A stretch of 64,000 nucleotides of DNA from BQJU01 sp965229635 (GCA_965229635.1 OZ245894.1:8122001-8186000), one strand, 5' to 3'. Shown: positions 37,246 to 45,769, counted from the first letter of the stretch. Notes: generated by a model from the letters alone, not told the origin. Numbers and translations are program-made.

Positions 37246-37253
37246 TACCTTTG
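37246..37253 (+). promoter_or_regulatory. Bacteroidota promoter for the ABC-F gene
   Basis: TACCTTTG matches the -7 consensus TAnnTTTG, 26 bp before the ATG at 37279. A TTTC at 37223-37226 sits about 19 bp upstream, the right distance for a near-consensus -33 box. Confidence 0.6.
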
Positions 37254-37278
37254 CGCTTTTTTTGGCAAAAGATAGAAT

Positions 37279-38907
37279 ATGCTGTCAGTACACAACCTTG
37301 GTCTGCAATACGGAAAAAGAGTTCTTTTTGATGAGGTAGACCTCAAATTTACCCGTGGCAATTGCTACGGCGTCATCGGTGCCAATGGTGCCGGTAAGTC
37401 CACCTTTTTGAAAATGTTGTCCGGCGAGATCGACCCCACCAGAGGGCACGTGACCCTCGAACAGGGCAATCGCATGGCCGTACTCAAGCAGAACCACTTC
37501 GAATTTGAGGAAGAGGAAGTACTCAATACGGTGATGATGGGCCACAAGGAGATGTACGACATCATGGTGGAGAAAAACGCCATCTACATGGACCCCGATG
37601 CCACCGATGAGGACGGACTGCGCGCTGCTGAATTGGAAAACAAATACGGCGAGATGGGTGGCTGGAACGCCGAAAGTGATGCGGCAGAACTCCTGTCCAA
37701 CCTGGGCGTAAAGGAAGACCTGCACTACAAGCAGATGAAGGAACTGGCCGGTCCTGACAAAGTAAAAGTCCTGTTGGCGCAAGCCCTCTTTGGCAACCCC
37801 GATATCCTGCTGCTCGATGAGCCCACCAACGACCTGGACGCCAAGACGGTGACCTGGCTGGCGGATTTTTTGGCCGACTTCAAGAACACCGTAATCGTGG
37901 TATCTCACGACCGTTACTTCCTGGATATGGTGTGTACGCACGTAGCCGATATCGATTTTGGGCAGATCAGAATCTTTACCGGTAACTATACCTTCTGGTA
38001 CGAATCCAGCCAGTTGATGGCGGCTCAAATGGCCAATAAAAACAAGAAGGTTGAGCAAAAGCGCAAGGAAATGATGGAATTTATCCAGCGTTTCTCCGCC
38101 AACGCTTCCAAGTCGCGCCAGGCGACCAGCCGCAAGAAGGCACTGGAAAAACTGACACTGGAGGAAATTCGTCCTTCCAGCCGTAAATACCCATTTATCA
38201 ACTTCAAACCGGAGCGCGAACCGGGTGATCAGATCCTGAAGGTAGAGAAACTCAGCAAGACGGACCAGGATGGCAATTTGCTGTTTGGCAATGTCACCTT
38301 TACCATCAACAAAGGAGAAAAGATCGTAGTGCTGGCCGATAATCCAACGGTGATTACCGCCTTCTTTGAAGTGCTGGCCGGTGAGGAAAAAGCGGATTCC
38401 GGCATCATCGAATGGGGACAAACCATCACTCCGGCCTACCTGCCCAATGAAAATGCCGAATATTTTACCAACGACCTCGACCTGATCAACTGGCTGCGTC
38501 AATACTCGGAAGAAAAAGACGAGCAGTTTATCCGCGGCTTCCTGGGCCGTATGCTCTTTTCCGGCGAGGAGGTGAATAAGATGTCGAGCGTGCTTTCCGG
38601 AGGTGAAAAGGTGCGCTGTATGCTGTCCAAGGTGATGCTGGCAGAACCCAACTTCCTGATTCTCGATGAGCCCACCAACCACCTTGACCTGGAATCGATT
38701 ACGGCGCTCAACAACGGCATGAAGGAATTCCCTAGCAATATGCTGTTTACCACCCACGACCACAAACTAATCGAAACGGTGGCCAACCGCATCATTGAGC
38801 TAACCCCCAATGGCATCATCGACAGCCTGATGACTTTTGATGAATACCTGGAGTCGGATAGTATCAATCAGCAGCGGGAAGCGTTGATGGGTGCGGTTAC
38901 GGCCTAA
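37279..38907 (+). CDS. ABC-F family ATPase (YbiT/YkpA-like ribosome-associated protein)
   Basis: A 542-residue soluble protein with two ABC domains and no TM helices. The first domain has Walker A GANGAGKST and Walker B LLLDEPTNDLD. The linker (~240-320) is the charged helical P-site tRNA-interaction motif region (KKVEQKRKEMMEF). The second has the signature LSGGEKVR and Walker B LILDEPTNHLD, but at the Walker A position it reads LADNPTVITAFF, without GxxGxGKS/T. The second site is thus degenerate, as I recall for the YkpA branch. ABC-F proteins act in translation on stalled ribosomes. It has its own promoter. Its stop overlaps the end of the convergent serine hydrolase gene by four bases. 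Confidence 0.93.
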   Translation: MLSVHNLGLQYGKRVLFDEVDLKFTRGNCYGVIGANGAGKSTFLKMLSGEIDPTRGHVTLEQGNRMAVLKQNHFEFEEEEVLNTVMMGHKEMYDIMVEKNAIYMDPDATDEDGLRAAELENKYGEMGGWNAESDAAELLSNLGVKEDLHYKQMKELAGPDKVKVLLAQALFGNPDILLLDEPTNDLDAKTVTWLADFLADFKNTVIVVSHDRYFLDMVCTHVADIDFGQIRIFTGNYTFWYESSQLMAAQMANKNKKVEQKRKEMMEFIQRFSANASKSRQATSRKKALEKLTLEEIRPSSRKYPFINFKPEREPGDQILKVEKLSKTDQDGNLLFGNVTFTINKGEKIVVLADNPTVITAFFEVLAGEEKADSGIIEWGQTITPAYLPNENAEYFTNDLDLINWLRQYSEEKDEQFIRGFLGRMLFSGEEVNKMSSVLSGGEKVRCMLSKVMLAEPNFLILDEPTNHLDLESITALNNGMKEFPSNMLFTTHDHKLIETVANRIIELTPNGIIDSLMTFDEYLESDSINQQREALMGAVTA

Positions 38908-40088
38908 TTTCCCATCAATAGATCCACCAGATCACTGCGGAAGTCAAAAAAGACGTCCTGCAAACCACTTTCTGCATCCGTACCGTAATTCACCAGATAC
39001 GACAGGGTGATATCCTGATTGGGGAAGTAGTACAGATCGGCGCTGTAGGCCAAATCGCGACCGCGGTGTCCCAGTCCGTACTCATTCACATCCCGATCCA
39101 GAAAGTCCTTACGGATGGCCACGCCAAAGGCGATATTCCTCGGTACACTTTCGCTGGTAATGGTCGTCATTTCCTGCAAAGCTGCTTCGGAAAGTAAGCT
39201 CCGATCCCGTAATAACGCTTCGATGAAGGTTTGCATATCATAAACCGTGGAATACATGCCGCCGTAGCCGTTACCGCTACCGGTATTGAAGTTGGTCATA
39301 TTGGTAATGGTGCCATTGTTGTAAAGGTCGTAATAGCCCTGCGCTACAAAATTGGGCAATGCATCGTGCCAGTGGTAGTAGGTATCGGTCATGCCCAACG
39401 GATCGATAATGCGTTCGTGAATTAACTCGGCGTGTGAACGACCGGTCGCTTCTTCGATGACCATGGCGGCCAGCAACAGGTTGGTATTGGAATATTCGAG
39501 GCCCATTCCCACGGGAAATTCCGCTGGTTGGTTGTAGACGTATTTCAGCAAATCATCCGGTGTCCAGTACTTTTCGGGGTTGTTCAATATCGCCAGGTAA
39601 AAGGCATCACTGGTGATCACATCGTAGATGCCGCTGGTGTGGTTGAGTACTTGACGGATGGTGGCCTTGTCAGCATTTTCAATTTTGGAAATGTATTTAT
39701 CCGGCAGCCATTTGCTGATCGGATCGTCGAGAGCCAATACCTGGTCATCGACCAATTGCATGGTCAATACACCCACAAATAACTTGGTCACACTCGCAAT
39801 CTTGGAGACGTGGCAAGGTTGCATGGCAATGCCCTGATCGATATCCGCCATACCGGATGCTCCGGCCCACACGCCGTCTTCATTTCTGATCAGCAGAGAG
39901 ATGCCCGGCAGGCCCTTGCGGGTATATTGATCGATCAATCCCTGCAGGTCTTGTGCCAGCGGATGACTGTCGTAGTTTTCCTGCGGATTGGTGCAATTTT
40001 TTGTAGGTTGTATTTCGTCTTTGTGGCAGCCAGCCAACAGCATTACCGCCAGCAAAAACACTATGGAGAAAATGGGGAACTTTTTCAT
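38904..40088 (-). CDS. Serine hydrolase of the beta-lactamase class C/D-Ala-D-Ala carboxypeptidase family, lipoprotein
   Basis: A 394-residue lipoprotein (lipobox LLAGC, Cys21). The serine-lysine motif is S99-V-T-K102 and the tyrosine motif Y199-S-N201, as in class C beta-lactamases and R61-type DD-peptidases. A C-terminal HRG-type motif is present (LGHRGRDLAYSADLYYF). Substrates of this broad family include peptidoglycan stem peptides and esters; this one cannot be assigned. It is followed downstream only by the convergent ABC-F gene. Two bases separate it from the upstream beta-barrel gene (40091-40726) in the same direction, so the pair is probably an operon. A similar pairing of barrel and hydrolase occurs at 58170-59769. 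Confidence 0.9.
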   Translation of the reverse strand: MKKFPIFSIVFLLAVMLLAGCHKDEIQPTKNCTNPQENYDSHPLAQDLQGLIDQYTRKGLPGISLLIRNEDGVWAGASGMADIDQGIAMQPCHVSKIASVTKLFVGVLTMQLVDDQVLALDDPISKWLPDKYISKIENADKATIRQVLNHTSGIYDVITSDAFYLAILNNPEKYWTPDDLLKYVYNQPAEFPVGMGLEYSNTNLLLAAMVIEEATGRSHAELIHERIIDPLGMTDTYYHWHDALPNFVAQGYYDLYNNGTITNMTNFNTGSGNGYGGMYSTVYDMQTFIEALLRDRSLLSEAALQEMTTITSESVPRNIAFGVAIRKDFLDRDVNEYGLGHRGRDLAYSADLYYFPNQDITLSYLVNYGTDAESGLQDVFFDFRSDLVDLLMGN

Positions 40089-40090
40089 GG

Positions 40091-40726
40091 CTATTTGTTT
40101 TTAAGGTCCCAGAATGGCAGGCTTACGCCCAAATGTAGCGCTGTATTCGGCATCAGGGGTACGTACTCTTGCACAAAGGGCATTTGCAGATAGAACTGAT
40201 AGGCCAGGAAGGCCCGCAGTGGTCCGTTAGTGTTTTCCATCAAGGTATAGCCGACTTCCAATGCCATTGAGGCCATCAATTGCGGCCGTCCCCACTGTCC
40301 GGTGCGTTGGTAGACCCCTTCACTGTCCAGCTCATATATCTGCGCATTGGGAAAAGAATGCAGGTACCCCACCCCGATGCGGGGGCTGATATCGATGGGC
40401 CATTTGAAATAATGGCGGTAGCCAAATTCTGAATACAGCTGCACGCTATGCTGCACGTAATGATGGTAATGATAACCCAGCTTTGCGGTTTGATACAGCT
40501 GATCATCCGGATCGTCATTGTAGGTAAATTCCGTACCAATGGAAATCCCCGGATGTACCGGTATGCCAAATACGCCAAGCTTACCGCCACCCGGAAGCAA
40601 GGTTGCATTGTTGAAGACACTTACTACCATCGGCAGGTGTGCCGTTGTATTTTGCGCCTGCCCGTATTGCCAGGCCAGCAGGTAGATGGTAATGAGTAAA
40701 TAAGTAGCCCTTTTGATTGTGTTCAT
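40091..40726 (-). CDS. Outer-membrane beta-barrel-like protein of unknown function
   Basis: A 211-residue protein with a signal peptide (residues 1-24, cleavage after GQAQ) and alternating hydrophobic strands throughout, suggesting an 8-stranded outer-membrane barrel. It shares HPGISIGTEF, IGVGYLHSFP and a following NG/EG-x-Y-RT segment with the protein at 58170-58754 (HPGINLGIEY, VGLGYLHQFV), so the two belong to one family that I cannot name. It is co-directional with, and two bases from, the serine hydrolase lipoprotein gene. A low-complexity AT-rich stretch precedes it (40740-40800). Confidence 0.72.
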   Translation of the reverse strand: MNTIKRATYLLITIYLLAWQYGQAQNTTAHLPMVVSVFNNATLLPGGGKLGVFGIPVHPGISIGTEFTYNDDPDDQLYQTAKLGYHYHHYVQHSVQLYSEFGYRHYFKWPIDISPRIGVGYLHSFPNAQIYELDSEGVYQRTGQWGRPQLMASMALEVGYTLMENTNGPLRAFLAYQFYLQMPFVQEYVPLMPNTALHLGVSLPFWDLKNK

Positions 40727-40828
40727 TGCACCTAGTTTTTCGTTTGATTGTCAAACAAGTATTGTAAACTAGGCTGATTGTCAGTATTTTACAATGAGCA
40801 TTCTCAATGATTGAAGTGACTTATCTTT

Positions 40829-41605
40829 CTATTTCCACAGGGCTTGAGCGTCCGTTTTTGTAATTGTGTGATCAAGGCAGAAAAAGGAATCTACACTCAT
40901 TGTGCCTCCAATATTTTGTGCTTGAATTTTAATGGTCATACCATCATGAACAACTTGGGCATCAAATCGCCCTGCCCCTGCGGATTCCCATTCCAAATCT
41001 TGGGTGCTTAGGGCATCTGCTACTTTTTCTACCTCATTCTTGCCAATATCTCGTGGGAAGATGGCAATATTCTCGCCCTTAACTTTTGAGACTATTCTTT
41101 TTGCGGCGGTGATACCTTCGATGGTATGTCCCTGGTAGCTGTGTTTAATCGCAGTTTCTGAGAATGCGGGCTTCTTAATTGGCTTCACTTTCTGTGCGTC
41201 AGCCTTTTCTACCTGAAGGTCTCGCTTTATACGATGGACTACACTTTTATCAATCTGGGGTTCCAGAGAAGGGTCAATGGTCAGTACCGCCTCAAGAAAA
41301 TCAGCAATAGTTGCATAAGAGGGATTGGGTAACTTCTTGAGTACTTCAATGACCTTTGCTCGATCCCCGGTGAAATATTTATAGGCAAGCTGCATGGCAC
41401 TACTGTCCGCTTTCGGATCAACCTCTTCGATGATTGTTCTTTGGATGAGGTTAGCCGAAGGCGCTGAAAAAAATGATTGTTTTTTCTGCTGTATTTGTCC
41501 AGTGTTCGCCTCCAGTGCAGGGGCAGGAAAAAAAGGTTGTCGTGCCTTTTGAGCAGGGTTTCGCTGAGCGTTACCTGGAGGTTTTCGAAGGTTTCTTTGC
41601 ATCAT
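40829..41605 (-). CDS. Unknown protein with basic, proline-rich N-terminus (possible contractile-injection or toxin cargo)
   Basis: A 258-residue protein without signal peptide. Residues 1-55 are basic and low in structure, with FFPAPALEANTGQIQQKK and a second FFSAPS...LIQR block. Similar leaders occur on DUF4157-type proteins tied to extracellular contractile injection systems in Bacteroidota, but the HExxH domain of those proteins is absent. The C-terminal ~110 residues form a compact domain with HSYQGHTIEGITAAKRIV, GAGRFDAQVV and IKIQAQNIGG that I do not recognise. His, Arg and Gln-rich motifs would fit an enzyme or toxin. No immunity gene is evident beside it, unless 41701-42174 plays that part. 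Confidence 0.6.
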   Translation of the reverse strand: MMQRNLRKPPGNAQRNPAQKARQPFFPAPALEANTGQIQQKKQSFFSAPSANLIQRTIIEEVDPKADSSAMQLAYKYFTGDRAKVIEVLKKLPNPSYATIADFLEAVLTIDPSLEPQIDKSVVHRIKRDLQVEKADAQKVKPIKKPAFSETAIKHSYQGHTIEGITAAKRIVSKVKGENIAIFPRDIGKNEVEKVADALSTQDLEWESAGAGRFDAQVVHDGMTIKIQAQNIGGTMSVDSFFCLDHTITKTDAQALWK

Positions 41606-41700
41606 GAGGCCTTAGGGTCTACGAACATTAAGGTAAGGTCTTGCCATCCTCAAGATAGCAATTCTAGAAAGATATTCCTAAAAAATTCATTGCCAATCTT

Positions 41701-42174
41701 TTACCTCAACTCCTCTAGTTGTACCCCATAGTCATATTGCAAATCCTCGTGCAGCTTTCCCAACTTCTTTTCGATGCTATCCACCAGTCGCTCGTAGAGG
41801 TTGCGTAGTACCGTATAGCGAAAGATGGACGGGTCTAGGTCGCGGAGTTTTACACAAAAGTAGATCAGCAATTCCACTTCCGTCTCCTTACTGTTGGAAT
41901 AGCGGATATACTTGCGTACCGACCGCAAGATCTTTCTTACACTCTTTTTGATCAGGTAATAACTGCGCCTATTGATTTGCTCAAATTCGTCATCAATCTC
42001 CTGTTTTACGCTACGCACATAGCTCGCCTCGTCACTCTCCTCAAAGAGCAGGTAGGTCAACAGCTCTTTATTTTCCTTTTTAAACTTCGACAGCCGCAGG
42101 CAGATCTCCAACACTTCCTTAGGCGTTCGCTGCGATAGTTCCTGCTTCAATTCTCTGACGGTAGCTGCTTTCAT
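41701..42174 (-). CDS. Helical protein of unknown function
   Basis: A 157-residue protein from the ATG at 42174 (MKAATVRELKQELSQRTPKE); the longer frame to 42246 runs into repeat sequence. It is almost entirely alpha-helical and highly charged, with LRLSKFKKENKELLTYLLFEE and a basic middle (KKSVRKILRSVRKYIRYS). No signal peptide or TM helix. Similar proteins appear in Bacteroidota genomes without assigned function, as far as I can recall. A palindromic repeat cluster lies directly upstream (42230-42350). It may share a transcript with 40829-41605, 95 bp downstream. Confidence 0.65.
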   Translation of the reverse strand: MKAATVRELKQELSQRTPKEVLEICLRLSKFKKENKELLTYLLFEESDEASYVRSVKQEIDDEFEQINRRSYYLIKKSVRKILRSVRKYIRYSNSKETEVELLIYFCVKLRDLDPSIFRYTVLRNLYERLVDSIEKKLGKLHEDLQYDYGVQLEELR

Positions 42175-42276
42175 GGTTACTGCTTGTTGGTCTGGGGGTA
42201 AAGTTAAGTACATCTTTGGAGATAGTCCGCTTCGGGAAGTTATCAACTTATCAACTGTTTCCGATTAGAAGGGCTT

Positions 42277-42430
42277 CGGCGAAGTTATCAACTATCGCCG
42301 ATCGGAGTTGTGTGAATCCGCTTCGGCGGAGTTATAAGCTATCGCCGATCATAGGGACTTGGAAATGAGGGGGGAATTGGGGATATTGGGCGGGGAAGTA
42401 TGACTTTGTCGGCTGCTATGATATGGCCAT
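42277..42430. repeat. Palindromic repeats plus dispersed repeat copy 1
   Basis: Two 24-bp imperfect palindromes with the shape CGGCGA-AGTTATCAACTA-TCGCCG lie at 42277-42300 and 42324-42347, with a degenerate third at about 42230-42264. They are followed from 42356 by a block containing GACTTGGAAATGAGG, GGGATATTGGG and CTGCTATGATATGGCC that recurs at 43569, 44036 and 56520. The in-frame ATG at 42400 belongs to this repeat, not to the next gene. Confidence 0.75.
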
Positions 42431-42474
42431 TATACTGCGGAAGGCAATATGCGCAAACAATTAAGAAGAAGAAT

Positions 42475-43509
42475 ATGAACCCGGTTAACAATCAGTTGCA
42501 AAAACTGATAAACAAGGAAATTGAAAAGCGACACACTTACAGTGTTTTACTCGGCGTACAATCTGGTGACGGCAGAATAGACTTTCAGGGAGCCGCAGGC
42601 GAAGCCTCGCCCACCAGCCCGTACTATGTGGCCAGCATAGCCAAAATTTTTACCGCAACAGTTGTTATGCAACTCGTTGATGAAGGGAAGATACACTTAA
42701 AGGATCACATCGAAAAGTATCTCTCACATCTGCCAATCGATGGAATTCACATTTATAAGGGCATTGATTACAGCAAACAACTAAAAGTCTATCAGCTACT
42801 TCACCAAACATCTGGTTTGTCGGATTATTTCGATGGCGGTTTAGCGGAAGATTTTAAGAAGAATCAGGATCGCTCTTACAGCGTAGAAGATGTCTTGGAA
42901 ATGGCCCGTCATTCAACCCCATTTGCAGCACCTGATAGCGGTAAATCCCATTATTCTGATACCAATTTTCAGCTGCTTGGCGCACTTATCGAGGCCATCA
43001 TCGAGCAACCTTTAGCCGATGTCTTCAAGACACGTATTTTTGATCCCCTTGAAATGAAAGGGTCCTACTTGTTTGACAGCAATAATCCACCTAGATCAAT
43101 AGCGCCCCTGCCAACCTATTATAAAGACACCAGGCTCTCACTACCATTAGCAATAACATCCGAGCGTGGTACGGGCGGAGCGGTATCTACAATGGCTGAC
43201 TTATTGGTCTTTTTACGCTCATTTTTTGGTGGCAAACTTTTCAATAAGGCCCATCTTGAGCTCATGATGCAGTGGAACTCGATGTTTTTCCCAATGCAAT
43301 ACGGTTATGGAATCTGGCGCTATAAGTTGCCTACCTGGATGAACCTGTTCCGCGAGACTCCCGAGTTTATCGGCCATGCCGGCGTATGGGGAGCCATGGC
43401 ATTCTACAATCCTAAAAACGACATTTACATCGTTGGTACGCTAAACCAACTTTATAAACCGGCAAGACAATTTAGCTTCATGTCCAAAATACTTAATGTC
43501 GTAACTTGA
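42475..43509 (+). CDS. Serine hydrolase of the beta-lactamase/DD-peptidase family, apparently cytoplasmic
   Basis: From the ATG at 42475 (MNPVNNQLQKLINKEIEKRH) the protein has 344 residues. An upstream ATG at 42400 lies inside a dispersed repeat and is rejected. The S-x-x-K motif is in YVASIAKIF, the tyrosine motif is Y-S-D (SHYSDTNFQLLG) instead of Y-S-N, and GHAGVWGAMAFYN stands at the H/K-x-G position. No signal peptide is seen, which is unusual for a family acting on peptidoglycan but common for its esterase members. It is followed 27 bp later by another palindrome plus repeat unit. Substrate unknown. Confidence 0.85.
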   Translation: MNPVNNQLQKLINKEIEKRHTYSVLLGVQSGDGRIDFQGAAGEASPTSPYYVASIAKIFTATVVMQLVDEGKIHLKDHIEKYLSHLPIDGIHIYKGIDYSKQLKVYQLLHQTSGLSDYFDGGLAEDFKKNQDRSYSVEDVLEMARHSTPFAAPDSGKSHYSDTNFQLLGALIEAIIEQPLADVFKTRIFDPLEMKGSYLFDSNNPPRSIAPLPTYYKDTRLSLPLAITSERGTGGAVSTMADLLVFLRSFFGGKLFNKAHLELMMQWNSMFFPMQYGYGIWRYKLPTWMNLFRETPEFIGHAGVWGAMAFYNPKNDIYIVGTLNQLYKPARQFSFMSKILNVVT

Positions 43510-43536
43510 ATAGATGTGAAACAGGTATAGCCGCTT

Positions 43537-43628
43537 CGGCGAAGTTATCAACTGTCGCCGATCAGACGGACTTGGATATGAGGGAGAGGTTTTGGATATT
43601 GGAGGGATAATTTGCTGATGGCCACTGA
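43537..43628. repeat. Palindrome plus dispersed repeat copy 2
   Basis: A 24-bp palindrome at 43537-43560 is joined to GACTTGGATATGAGGGAGAG and a GATATTGGAGGGATAATTTG block (43569-43628), in the same order as at 42324-42430. It sits 27 bp after a stop codon and 20 bp before the next gene. Confidence 0.75.
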
Positions 43629-43648
43629 CCGACATTAAGATTGAGAAT

Positions 43649-43975
43649 ATGGAACAAAATATACTTTTAGGGAAGTGGAAAATTATTGAAATGCCTGATT
43701 TTGATGATGAATTCATGCATGCCGAGGAAAACGCTTATCTCAAAATCAGTGATACTGGAAGTGAATTCAAGTTTGGATATGTTAATGGATATTTCCACCT
43801 CAAACAAGAATCAAAATTAAAAAAAGGTGGAGTCATTAAGTTTTATTGGGAAGGATCAGATGAGATAGATGAAGTATCCGGAACTGGATGGATAAAAATA
43901 ATTTCAGATAAAAAAATAGAAGGAGAAATTCATTTTTTTGATTCTGATACTTATAAATTTATTGCTAAAAAGTAG
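43649..43975 (+). CDS. Small soluble protein of unknown function
   Basis: A 108-residue, acidic, beta-rich protein without signal peptide. It starts MEQNILLGKWKI and has alternating strands (KISDTGSEFKFGYVNGYFHL, IEGEIHFFDSDTYKFIAKK) reminiscent of small lipocalin-like or cassette-borne unknown proteins. It is clearly AT-rich compared with genes before 42 kb. Dispersed repeat copies lie on both sides, so it may have moved with them. Confidence 0.65.
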   Translation: MEQNILLGKWKIIEMPDFDDEFMHAEENAYLKISDTGSEFKFGYVNGYFHLKQESKLKKGGVIKFYWEGSDEIDEVSGTGWIKIISDKKIEGEIHFFDSDTYKFIAKK

Positions 43976-44035
43976 TTAGAACGGTCTCACCAACTTTCCT
44001 GTTGTCACTTTGTGATATTTTTGAAGATCGATAAT

Positions 44036-44082
44036 GAATGGGAGAGGTTCTGGAAGTGAAGAAGGATAATTTGCAAAGAACC
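44036..44082. repeat. Degenerate dispersed repeat copy 3
   Basis: GGGAGAGGTTCTGGAAG followed by AAGGATAATTTGC aligns with GGGAGAGGTTTTGGATA...AGGGATAATTTGC at 43582-43615. The palindromic part is missing. Confidence 0.5.
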
Positions 44083-44125
44083 ATAATTAGGTGTTGTATA
44101 GCGTTATAATCCATCAAAAAAAACG

Positions 44126-44725
44126 ATGAAAAACCTATTTCCAATATTAACCCTATTACTGATCAGTTGCGCTCAAACAGATCAGAGCAACACAAACGAG
44201 GCCCAATCGGAAACTGAACTTCCTCAGGTGAATGAACAGTTTCAAGCATTTCTTGACAAATTCCCAAAACTTGAATTGCCCATAGAGCTTAAAGGTTGTG
44301 AAGCGGATCATAAAGGCTTGACCGAATTCAATGACGAAAACCCGAGTCCATACCTTCAAGATCACTCCTTTGCCGTTGGACAAATAAAAACAAATGGGGA
44401 TTATGTTGCGGTAATCACTTTTGGCATTGCCGACTGTTTGCTTCCGGTATTGACCACATTTAAACTGACGGGAGAAAAGATTGACAGTAAAACGATTGCC
44501 ATTGGCTATTGTGGTACCGCACCGTGTTTTGAATGTGAAGAGGTGATGACATTAAAGGACGACTTTACGCTATACACCGCCGACACGATGAAAACTTCTG
44601 AATGTGATGAGGACTACAATCCAATTCCGGGAACAGAAAGTATTGAAGTGATTTATAAGGAAGGACGGCTGACCGAAACGGGCATGATCGAATTATCGGG
44701 AGAAATAAAGAAGAAAATAAAATAA
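44126..44725 (+). CDS. Lipoprotein of unknown function
   Basis: A 199-residue lipoprotein (MKNLFPILTLLLISC, Cys15) with a Thr/Asn/Glu-rich linker, then a beta-rich domain with LELPIELKGCE, AVITFGIADCLLPVLTTF, YCGTAPCFECEEVMTL and KTSECDEDYNPIPGTESIEV. The seven or so cysteines after the lipobox could form disulfides in the envelope. No named family is recognised. It lies 23 bp before the PPK2 gene but may be transcribed separately, as the functions have no clear link. Confidence 0.72.
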   Translation: MKNLFPILTLLLISCAQTDQSNTNEAQSETELPQVNEQFQAFLDKFPKLELPIELKGCEADHKGLTEFNDENPSPYLQDHSFAVGQIKTNGDYVAVITFGIADCLLPVLTTFKLTGEKIDSKTIAIGYCGTAPCFECEEVMTLKDDFTLYTADTMKTSECDEDYNPIPGTESIEVIYKEGRLTETGMIELSGEIKKKIK

Positions 44726-44748
44726 ACACGTATCATAATCAAGGTCTT

Positions 44749-45489
44749 ATGCATCTTCATTCCATAGAAAATGATCCTGAATTTATCCAGCTCCAGACGG
44801 AAATGGTTCGGATGCAAAATTGGTTAATTGAATCAGGAAACAGATTGATGATTATCTGTGAAGGCCGGGATAGTGCCGGGAAAGGTGGCGCAATCATGCG
44901 GTTTATTCGATTTATAAACCCACGACACTACCGGGTAGTCGCACTGAATAAGCCTACTGTGGAGGAAAAAGGACAGTGGTATTTTCAAAGATACATTAAG
45001 CACTTCCCCAGTCCCGGTGAGATCGTCTTTTTTGATAGAAGTTGGTACAACAGAGCAGTTGTTGAACCTGTTATGGGATTTTGTACCCAAGCGCAATATG
45101 ATTTATTCATCAAGCAAGTGGTTCAGTTCGAAGATATGCTCATTGAAGATGGGATGATTCTGGTCAAGTTGTGGTTTTCAATCGATAAAAAAGAACAGGA
45201 AATGAGGCTTGAAGAACGCAGAGTCAATCCATTGATCAGTTGGAAATTGAGCACCGTCGATGCGCAGGCCCAACAAAAATGGGATGAATTTACGAAGTAC
45301 AAAGAACTCATGTTCAAACATACAGGTACGCAAAAATCTCCCTGGATTGTGGTAAAAGGGAACAACAAAGACCTTGCCCGCAAGGAAGCAATGAGATATG
45401 TACTCAGCAAAATTGAGTTCGATCAAAAAGGACTGACAGGAATCAACCTTGATTTCAATCCTGAAATTGTACAGAAAATGGATTATTGA
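44749..45489 (+). CDS. ppk2: Polyphosphate kinase 2 (PPK2 family)
   Basis: A 246-residue single-domain PPK2, which transfers phosphate between polyphosphate and nucleoside diphosphates (ADP or GDP). Walker A is G39-RDSAGK-G, and Walker B is FFDRSWYNRA with Asp96. The lid region has RVNPLISWKLSTVDAQAQQKWDEFTKYKE, and INPRHYRVVALNKP is the family strand before Walker B. The length fits PPK2 class I proteins. It is cytoplasmic. No polyphosphate or phosphate gene is nearby. A 129-bp inverted-repeat-bounded block follows its stop. Confidence 0.93.
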   Translation: MHLHSIENDPEFIQLQTEMVRMQNWLIESGNRLMIICEGRDSAGKGGAIMRFIRFINPRHYRVVALNKPTVEEKGQWYFQRYIKHFPSPGEIVFFDRSWYNRAVVEPVMGFCTQAQYDLFIKQVVQFEDMLIEDGMILVKLWFSIDKKEQEMRLEERRVNPLISWKLSTVDAQAQQKWDEFTKYKELMFKHTGTQKSPWIVVKGNNKDLARKEAMRYVLSKIEFDQKGLTGINLDFNPEIVQKMDY

Positions 45490-45499
45490 AAATACCCCT

Positions 45500-45628
45500 T
45501 CTTTGACAAATCTCCCCGATGTAAAATCGGGACAGGCTGTGGTCAAACTAAAATGTGAAGCACAAAACGACCATAGGGAGTGGTGATTTGCATTTTCGAT
45601 TGACTCTAAACACGAGATTTGTCAAAGA
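45500..45628. repeat. MITE-like block bounded by perfect 15-bp inverted repeats
   Basis: TCTTTGACAAATCTC (45500-45514) and its exact complement GAGATTTGTCAAAGA (45614-45628) bound a 129-bp non-coding block that also contains the small hairpin CCCGATGTAAAATCGGG directly inside the left end. No target duplication is evident. Confidence 0.5.
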
Positions 45629-45744
45629 TCCAAAATAACGCCTGCCAGCCGCCCAGCCACCGCTTTGCTCCTGCCTGCCAATTTTGCGGGCAATGACGCT
45701 TAAATGCCTTAAAATCTTCCAATTCCAGAAGAATAGGACTATAT

Positions 45745-45769
45745 TTGATAGTATCAAATGATAGTATCA
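45745..45769. promoter_or_regulatory. Tandem palindromes at the fic start: probable autoregulatory operator
   Basis: TTGATAGTATCAA (45745-45757) is a perfect 13-bp palindrome. It is followed after one base by a second palindrome, TGATAGTATCA (45759-45769), which ends just before the ATG at 45770. The Fic protein has a C-terminal winged-helix-like segment that could bind here. Confidence 0.6.

Noticed and set aside
37285..38763. 492-codon open frame on the minus strand
   Set aside because: It lies fully opposite the clearly real ABC-F gene, has no recognisable motifs and mirrors codon bias of the plus-strand gene.
42400..42474. Extended N-terminus of the serine hydrolase (ATG 42400)
   Set aside because: These 25 codons lie in a dispersed repeat; the ATG at 42475 gives a normal family N-terminus.
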